Source: COMBO-56-21 sp963705355 (GTDB lineage Archaea > Thermoplasmatota > Thermoplasmata > UBA10834). Taken from it: 64,000 nt of DNA. Shown piece by piece: positions 59,023-64,000 of the stretch. The DNA lies in assembly GCA_963705355.1 (NCBI GenBank), contig OY970070.1, positions 1,798,001 through 1,862,000 on the forward strand, in the 5' to 3' direction. The notes under the pieces were generated by a model. The model made no database searches. It saw nothing but the letters and a program-made list of their open reading frames with translations, and was not told the DNA's origin. Made by a program: the position numbers and the translations under genes. The stretch's first letter is position 1, and every line of letters begins with the position of its first letter.

Positions 59023-62000
59023 TTACTTGCCCTTTTCCTGCTCCGTCATCGCCTCGCGCCTGTCGACTTTCTCCTGGGTGATGGCGTTGACCGTGACCTT
59101 CTTGGGATTCAAATTCGGCCTGCCCAGTCTCGTCTTCCAGATGCCCTCGCCTCTCCCGGCCTTGTGGTGCCTGCTGTTCTCCTTGACGAAGGCCTGTATC
59201 AGGACCTCGACTCCTGCGAAGTCGGTCTCGATGTCGCCCGTCCAGTTCGCCAGCTTCTTCCTGTAGACCCGCTCGACCGTGTCGATGAACTCCTTCATGG
59301 GCCTGTCGATCTCGTCAGGCATGTCGCCCTCGTACACAACAGCCGCGAACACCTTCCGCCCTCTGCTCACGACCACCTTGTACTCCTTGAACCCGAAGGT
59401 CTTCAGCGACTCCGCCCCAGTGCCCATCGAGTCCTCGACGAAGTTCAGGACCGCGGTGAGCATCCCGCTCAGGATGTCCTGGTCGATCTCGCCCTCGCCG
59501 TGGTGCGCCAGCCTGCTGATCAGGAAGCCGTCGTTGTGTATCAGCATCATGTCCCGGACGACGAACGGTTTCTTCCTCCTTCTGAGTGCGACCATGAACA
59601 GGCCGAAAGTCGTCCCTCCCATGGCGATAATGCCAACATAGAGCCATGGGTTCTCTGCGACCTTCTCCTTCGGAGCCTTCACGACCGTTATCGTGAGAAC
59701 GTCGCTGTCCTGCAGCCCGCTCGGGTCCGTGACCCTTATCGTCACGTTGAAAGTCCTGGATTTCTCCGCGCTGCCTAGGAAATCCTTGAACTCGAGGACA
59801 AGCACGCTCCCTGTCATCTTGATGTAGGAGGGCACGTACTCGCTGATCGCCTGGAACACGAATTGCGTGTCCTCGATATCCGGGTCGGTCACGTTCCCCG
59901 AAAGGTCGATGGCAATCTGCGTGCCCTCGTAGACCGTGCGGTTCTTCGGCAGTATCTTCAGCCTGGGCGCGTCGGGAACGGGAATGACCTTCAGGCTGAT
60001 AGTGCATTCGGCGATCCCGCCGTCGGGGTCCATCGCCCTTATCGTGAGATTGGAATTGCCGTTGTAGTCCTGGTCGGCGTCGAATGTGATCGACCAGCTG
60101 GCTGGAGCTATCTGGACTGCGGTCGCCATCACGTTCGGTGACGATGTGAACGCGTAGAATGTCAAAACGTCTGAACCCGCGTTGTCCCCGAAAAAGTCCT
60201 CGAGCGATGCGAGCACAGGGTAAGGCGTCTCGGCGTCCTCGAGGAACGAGTGGTCGGGTGGGCTGTTCGGTGGGGGTCTCACGTACGGCGGGTAATCTCC
60301 GCAGACCGTGACGTGAATGGTCAATGAGTCAGTCAACGCGCCGTCGCTCACAGTTATCATGACAGACATCCTCGAACCGTTCATGGATTGGGGATAGAAC
60401 AGCGATATCGTCGCGCCCATCACTGCGATGTGCGTGTCATTAGTTGTTATCGAGAGCGTGTCGATCGGGTTGTCTGGGTCCGAGACATACGGCGCGAGGT
60501 CGAAATCGTACCTCGCCTCGTACCTCACCTTCAGGTCGGGCACGCCGGAGATCGTCGGGGGCTGGTTGACATGCAGGACGGTCACGCTCATCGCCTCTTC
60601 GGCCCTCGCTCCGAGCGGGTCCGTCGCTATGAAGATCACGTACTCCTCTCCCCACCAGTTCCGTGGGGCGTAGAAATCGACCGTGTGGTTGGATTGGATT
60701 ACAACCCTCACATGCTGATTGCCGGTCGCATAGTAGAGGACGTCCCCGTCCTTGTCTGTGAAGTACTTGTCCAGATCGAAATAGCCGAGCCTGGACTCGC
60801 CCTGGTTCAGGGTGAGGTCCGGGAGCCTCTGGGATTCGGGCACGTTATCGTCAGTGACAGTCACTATGACTACTGTCGAGGCCGAGAGCTCTCCGTCACT
60901 CACGGTCACAATGACATACTGGGTCGTGCCGTTCAGTGCGAGCGGATAGTTGAAAACTATTGTGAGCCATCTTACGATGGTATACGACGCGCTCGCCTCA
61001 TCGACCCGGAGGCTCAGATTCTCATAGGGCGTGTCGACATCGTGCACATAGTACCTGAAGTCATAGGCATAGTCCACATCGTGTTTCACAACGAGCGGCG
61101 AGATGCGGTCTATCGTCGGGGCGTCGTTGATCGGGTTGATGATGATAGTTATCGTGGTGGAGGCTGTCATTCCGTCGGAGTCGACAACGACAAGCTGGAG
61201 CACATCCGTTCCCCACAGGTCCTTCTTCGTTGCGAGATCGATCTCCATGTTGCCGGTCCTGTTCTCGCCCACGACGCTGATCAGGGACTCGTTCGTGGTG
61301 TACCATCTCATCTCGGTCCAGTTGTCCTCGACATCCGAGACGAAGGTCGAGATGTTGAGAGTCCACGTTCCGAAGTCCTCGTCCTTGACCTGGTCCGGGA
61401 TGCTATTTGTGAACACAGGCGGGTACATCGGAGGGACGACCCTGATCAAGAGCACACCAGATATCGAGCTATTCGTCGCAGTCAGGAAACCCTCGTGTCT
61501 GCCGACCCCGGTGGCCAGATTGACGTAAGTGCCCGTGGTAGTGTTGAGAGTGCCTATGTCAGGGCTTGCTGTCCAATCACAGATCAGGTCCAGGATCGGG
61601 TTCCAGTAGACGTCGTAACCAATCGCCATGTAATGCTGGTTTGAGAACTCCGGAACTGTCGTCACAGAAGGCGTGATGTTGACCGCGGCCAGTGCAGCCG
61701 AAAGGACCACTATCGGCTCGCTCAAACCGTAGACGCCGTCCGCGCTGGCCATGATCCGGATCGTCTCCGCCACCGTGTAAATCTCGTTTGTCACTATGAC
61801 GCTGCCCATGAAGCTGATCCAAGCGGACTTGATTGCGAGATCGGAAGTCGCTGGGCTGGCTCCAGACTCGTCCATCGCGCGCAGGTCGACGTTGCCCGTC
61901 CAGTGCTGGATGGTGTTGTTCGACTCGTCCTTCGATTCGAGCGTGAAACTGAATTGCTCACCAGCAACAACTGAAGCAGGAGTGACCATGTAGAAGGAGC

Positions 62001-64000
62001 TCGGGGCAACGGCGTATTGCGCCACGATCTTGTCGACCTTGGGGGACGAGAGCGTGTCAGGCGTGTGAATCGCTGCCCTGACCATCATGAATGGCGCTGT
62101 GTCAGTTATGCTGTTCGAGCCAGGAAGAATAGGAGTCCAGGTCACGCCGTGATCGACCGAGTACGAGTAGCCGATGGTCCCGCCAAGAAGCTGCTCGGTC
62201 GTTGTTATCGTAAGCCATCTCTTCAGGTGAGATACGGCCTGGTCCTGCGTGAAGATCGCGCCGTCACTGGAGTATCTCTCGTAGTGGCACTGGAAACCCG
62301 AGAACTGAGGCGAGACCCAGTCCACAACGGTCGACAGCGCAACTCTGTACTGGATGTACATGGCGGTCCTCCCGAGCACTGAGCTCATGTTCAACGGAAG
62401 AGGTGCGCCCCAGGCCTCCCAGGATGGGTCGGTGAGAGATGTCGAGTTGCCCAGCCTTGCCGAGACCTGCATGCTCACAGGGTTTCCGACTGGCAAAACA
62501 CGGAAGAAGTCGAAATCTGCCACGGGATTGGCCGGACTATTGCCCGAACACACGCACACGCCCAGCATCATCCTCTTGCTGAATGGAAGGGGCGGCGTGT
62601 ACGAGGTCAAGAGATTCCATGTGACGCCGTCGTTGCTGTAGTTGAACCAAATCGTGTTGTTGACTCTGTCGAGGCCAAGATAAGCATCTGTGTCATTGGA
62701 CCACGCGAGCGAGGCTATCGTAGTTGTGACGCCAAACTCTGTCACCCGTACGATGAGTGTCGCGTTTGCTCTTGTCCCATTCAGGCAGAAGCTGGCCCAG
62801 TTCATGTTGTCGTCGACAAGTAAGATTCCCGCGCCCATCGTGTTGGCAGAGAATGATGTGTTGACCATCGTCCGCGACCGGAACGAGCCAGTCACATTCT
62901 CGTAGAGGTAGTTTGCACCGATAGCCGTGGAACTGAGGTTCCGATTGCCCTCGCCCGTGATATGGAGCCAGCCGGAACGGGTCACGCCAACGTCATAGCC
63001 GGCTCCGCCCGCGACTGGCTTGTTGTTCCAAGACCAATCCGGCAAAAGCGAGCTGCCGTTGAATTCATCTGTTAGGCTGGAGTAGGTGGTGTTCCACCAG
63101 CTGGCAAGCGTGAAAAGCGAGTTTGTGCCAGGGCCGATCGCCCTCGATTCATACGTGCCTACAGGGCTCGGGCGAGTGTAGTTGACGACCAGCTTAGGCC
63201 TCTCTGTTACGAAAATCAGCTCGTCTGAGCTGACGAAATTCTTCAAGCAGTTCGTGTTGTCGCCGTTGTCAGGGACGAGTATCATGCCGTAATTGTGCAA
63301 GCTCCCGCCCAGCCACAGGTCCACCAGCCTGGTTATGTCGATGGGGTGCCAGCCAACGCTATTATCCATCACGCCCCGGTAGAAGCTGAAAGAGTTGTAA
63401 CTCCCGCCCAGAGTCCACGGGTTTCCAGTTGACGCGACTGACCAGGTCGCCTGAGTCTCGACCCACGAAGTGTTTAGCGCGTAGATGTTGAATTGGAAAT
63501 TGTTACCCCTGCCGTTCGTCAGCGATAGGAAGAGCGTGGCATTCCTGAGTACTGCGTCCGCCGGTATCGTGGACAGATCGAACTCGAGAACGGGTCTCTG
63601 CTGCCTCGTGTTCCGGCAGTCAAAATTGATTGTCAGCGAATTTCCGTAGTTGGTGTTTGCCTGGTCCTGTCGCAGGTAGGTGTCCATGCCAGTGCCAAAC
63701 CCAGGCTGAATCGTGACTGAATACACCGTCCGGGTGCTCTGGTTGAGAATCACAGAATCTCGGACCGTGCTTATGTCCACATTGTCCCATCTCACCCCCT
63801 GCGCGTAAGCCGCCTGAGTGTTCTCCAGAACGGTCTCGTTATTGTACTGGAGCTTTCCGCACCCGCCAGAAACGAGAGCGTTGCTTGTCAAGTAGTTGGC
63901 AGGGTTGCTGAAGTTCCAACTGAGCGTCCTTGTCATGTCGGGGTTGGTGCCGGGAAAGGGATCTGCAATCGCGGCTGGGATGAGGGCGACGAGGGGGGAG
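59023..64000 (-). CDS. Giant membrane-anchored surface protein (partial, 5' end outside window)
   Basis: At least 1,658 residues are seen; the frame continues through the window edge, where SPLVALIPAAIADPFPGT looks like the end of a signal peptide, so the ATG at 63936 is not the start. In order: a DNRLRE-like domain (YLRQDQANTNYGNSL region), a laminin-G-like region, Ig-like and several cadherin-like repeats (NPINDAPTIDRISP, VNQPPTISGVPDL, NVTDPDIEDTQF), then a transmembrane helix (WLYVGIIAMGGTTFGLFMVA) and a cytoplasmic domain of about 180 residues starting MMLIHNDGFLISRL, resembling a roadblock/longin-like fold. Probably a surface adhesion or sensing protein. Confidence 0.85.
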   Translation of the reverse strand, partial: SPLVALIPAAIADPFPGTNPDMTRTLSWNFSNPANYLTSNALVSGGCGKLQYNNETVLENTQAAYAQGVRWDNVDISTVRDSVILNQSTRTVYSVTIQPGFGTGMDTYLRQDQANTNYGNSLTINFDCRNTRQQRPVLEFDLSTIPADAVLRNATLFLSLTNGRGNNFQFNIYALNTSWVETQATWSVASTGNPWTLGGSYNSFSFYRGVMDNSVGWHPIDITRLVDLWLGGSLHNYGMILVPDNGDNTNCLKNFVSSDELIFVTERPKLVVNYTRPSPVGTYESRAIGPGTNSLFTLASWWNTTYSSLTDEFNGSSLLPDWSWNNKPVAGGAGYDVGVTRSGWLHITGEGNRNLSSTAIGANYLYENVTGSFRSRTMVNTSFSANTMGAGILLVDDNMNWASFCLNGTRANATLIVRVTEFGVTTTIASLAWSNDTDAYLGLDRVNNTIWFNYSNDGVTWNLLTSYTPPLPFSKRMMLGVCVCSGNSPANPVADFDFFRVLPVGNPVSMQVSARLGNSTSLTDPSWEAWGAPLPLNMSSVLGRTAMYIQYRVALSTVVDWVSPQFSGFQCHYERYSSDGAIFTQDQAVSHLKRWLTITTTEQLLGGTIGYSYSVDHGVTWTPILPGSNSITDTAPFMMVRAAIHTPDTLSSPKVDKIVAQYAVAPSSFYMVTPASVVAGEQFSFTLESKDESNNTIQHWTGNVDLRAMDESGASPATSDLAIKSAWISFMGSVIVTNEIYTVAETIRIMASADGVYGLSEPIVVLSAALAAVNITPSVTTVPEFSNQHYMAIGYDVYWNPILDLICDWTASPDIGTLNTTTGTYVNLATGVGRHEGFLTATNSSISGVLLIRVVPPMYPPVFTNSIPDQVKDEDFGTWTLNISTFVSDVEDNWTEMRWYTTNESLISVVGENRTGNMEIDLATKKDLWGTDVLQLVVVDSDGMTASTTITIIINPINDAPTIDRISPLVVKHDVDYAYDFRYYVHDVDTPYENLSLRVDEASASYTIVRWLTIVFNYPLALNGTTQYVIVTVSDGELSASTVVIVTVTDDNVPESQRLPDLTLNQGESRLGYFDLDKYFTDKDGDVLYYATGNQHVRVVIQSNHTVDFYAPRNWWGEEYVIFIATDPLGARAEEAMSVTVLHVNQPPTISGVPDLKVRYEARYDFDLAPYVSDPDNPIDTLSITTNDTHIAVMGATISLFYPQSMNGSRMSVMITVSDGALTDSLTIHVTVCGDYPPYVRPPPNSPPDHSFLEDAETPYPVLASLEDFFGDNAGSDVLTFYAFTSSPNVMATAVQIAPASWSITFDADQDYNGNSNLTIRAMDPDGGIAECTISLKVIPVPDAPRLKILPKNRTVYEGTQIAIDLSGNVTDPDIEDTQFVFQAISEYVPSYIKMTGSVLVLEFKDFLGSAEKSRTFNVTIRVTDPSGLQDSDVLTITVVKAPKEKVAENPWLYVGIIAMGGTTFGLFMVALRRRKKPFVVRDMMLIHNDGFLISRLAHHGEGEIDQDILSGMLTAVLNFVEDSMGTGAESLKTFGFKEYKVVVSRGRKVFAAVVYEGDMPDEIDRPMKEFIDTVERVYRKKLANWTGDIETDFAGVEVLIQAFVKENSRHHKAGRGEGIWKTRLGRPNLNPKKVTVNAITQEKVDRREAMTEQEKGK

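Noticed and set aside
60388..61644. 418-codon plus-strand open frame
   Set aside because: It is fully antisense to the giant surface protein, has biased Arg/Asp/Val content typical of a shadow frame and no domain.
1..64000. CRISPR array or IS element
   Set aside because: No regularly spaced short repeats and no transposase or integrase reading frame were found.

Overview
The window looks archaeal, most likely a euryarchaeon of the Thermoplasmata type; this is inferred from gene style and was not tested by phylogeny. Signs are TATA-like boxes 25-30 nt upstream of starts (some implying leaderless or nearly leaderless mRNAs), two exported proteins ending in PEF-CTERM-like sorting tails, archaeal long-form RmlA, and a giant surface protein with Ig/cadherin-like repeats and a cytoplasmic C-terminal domain. 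No tRNA, rRNA, CRISPR array, integrase or transposase was seen. Almost the whole window is a surface-glycan locus.

Layout. 0-10.6 kb: a methyltransferase-like gene, two GT4 glycosyltransferases and nucleotide-sugar genes: GDP-mannose dehydratase and a paralogue, WecB, RmlB, RmlC, RmlD. Inside this is a decayed retropepsin-like gene beside a DUF5678-like gene. 10.6-13.4 kb: a tautomerase, an SRPBCC protein and two exported PEF-CTERM-like proteins, one a C39-like peptidase. 13.5-31 kb: RmlA, a CDP-3,6-dideoxyhexose set (RfbF, RfbG, RfbH, a cupin epimerase and an SDR), two Wzx-type flippases, glycosyltransferases, a GmhB-GmhA-HddA heptose module, a UDP-galactopyranose-mutase-like oxidoreductase, and then a radical SAM protein and a zinc-ribbon protein. 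31.7-49.4 kb: a visibly more AT-rich mosaic with three methyltransferases, a GalE-like epimerase, a UDP-ManNAc-dehydrogenase type enzyme, a second HddA/GmhA pair, a third flippase, more glycosyltransferases, a GT-C-like membrane protein and several broken genes. 49.4-52.4 kb: two SDR epimerases and a polyprenyl-phosphate glycosyltransferase. 52.6-59 kb: a GT-C-like membrane protein followed by an AbiEi/AbiEii-like toxin-antitoxin pair and two DUF3800 genes, with copies of the membrane gene's 3' end between them. 59-64 kb: the giant surface protein, running off the window.

Together the genes would make dTDP-rhamnose, GDP-deoxymannose sugars, UDP-ManNAc(A), a CDP-3,6-dideoxyhexose and activated heptose, assemble them with at least ten glycosyltransferases, and flip the lipid-linked product outward.

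The most unusual signal is a repeated architecture: an intact gene, then an accessory cassette, then an orphan copy of that gene's 3' end, then another cassette and another orphan 3' end. It occurs at the GT-C-like gene (three orphan tails around toxin-antitoxin and DUF3800 cassettes) and at rmlA (two orphan tails bounding the dideoxyhexose and heptose modules). Two of the GT-C tails are followed by a duplicated hairpin of about 68 nt, probably a small structured RNA with its own promoter-like element. These look like scars of successive cassette insertion downstream of a gene.
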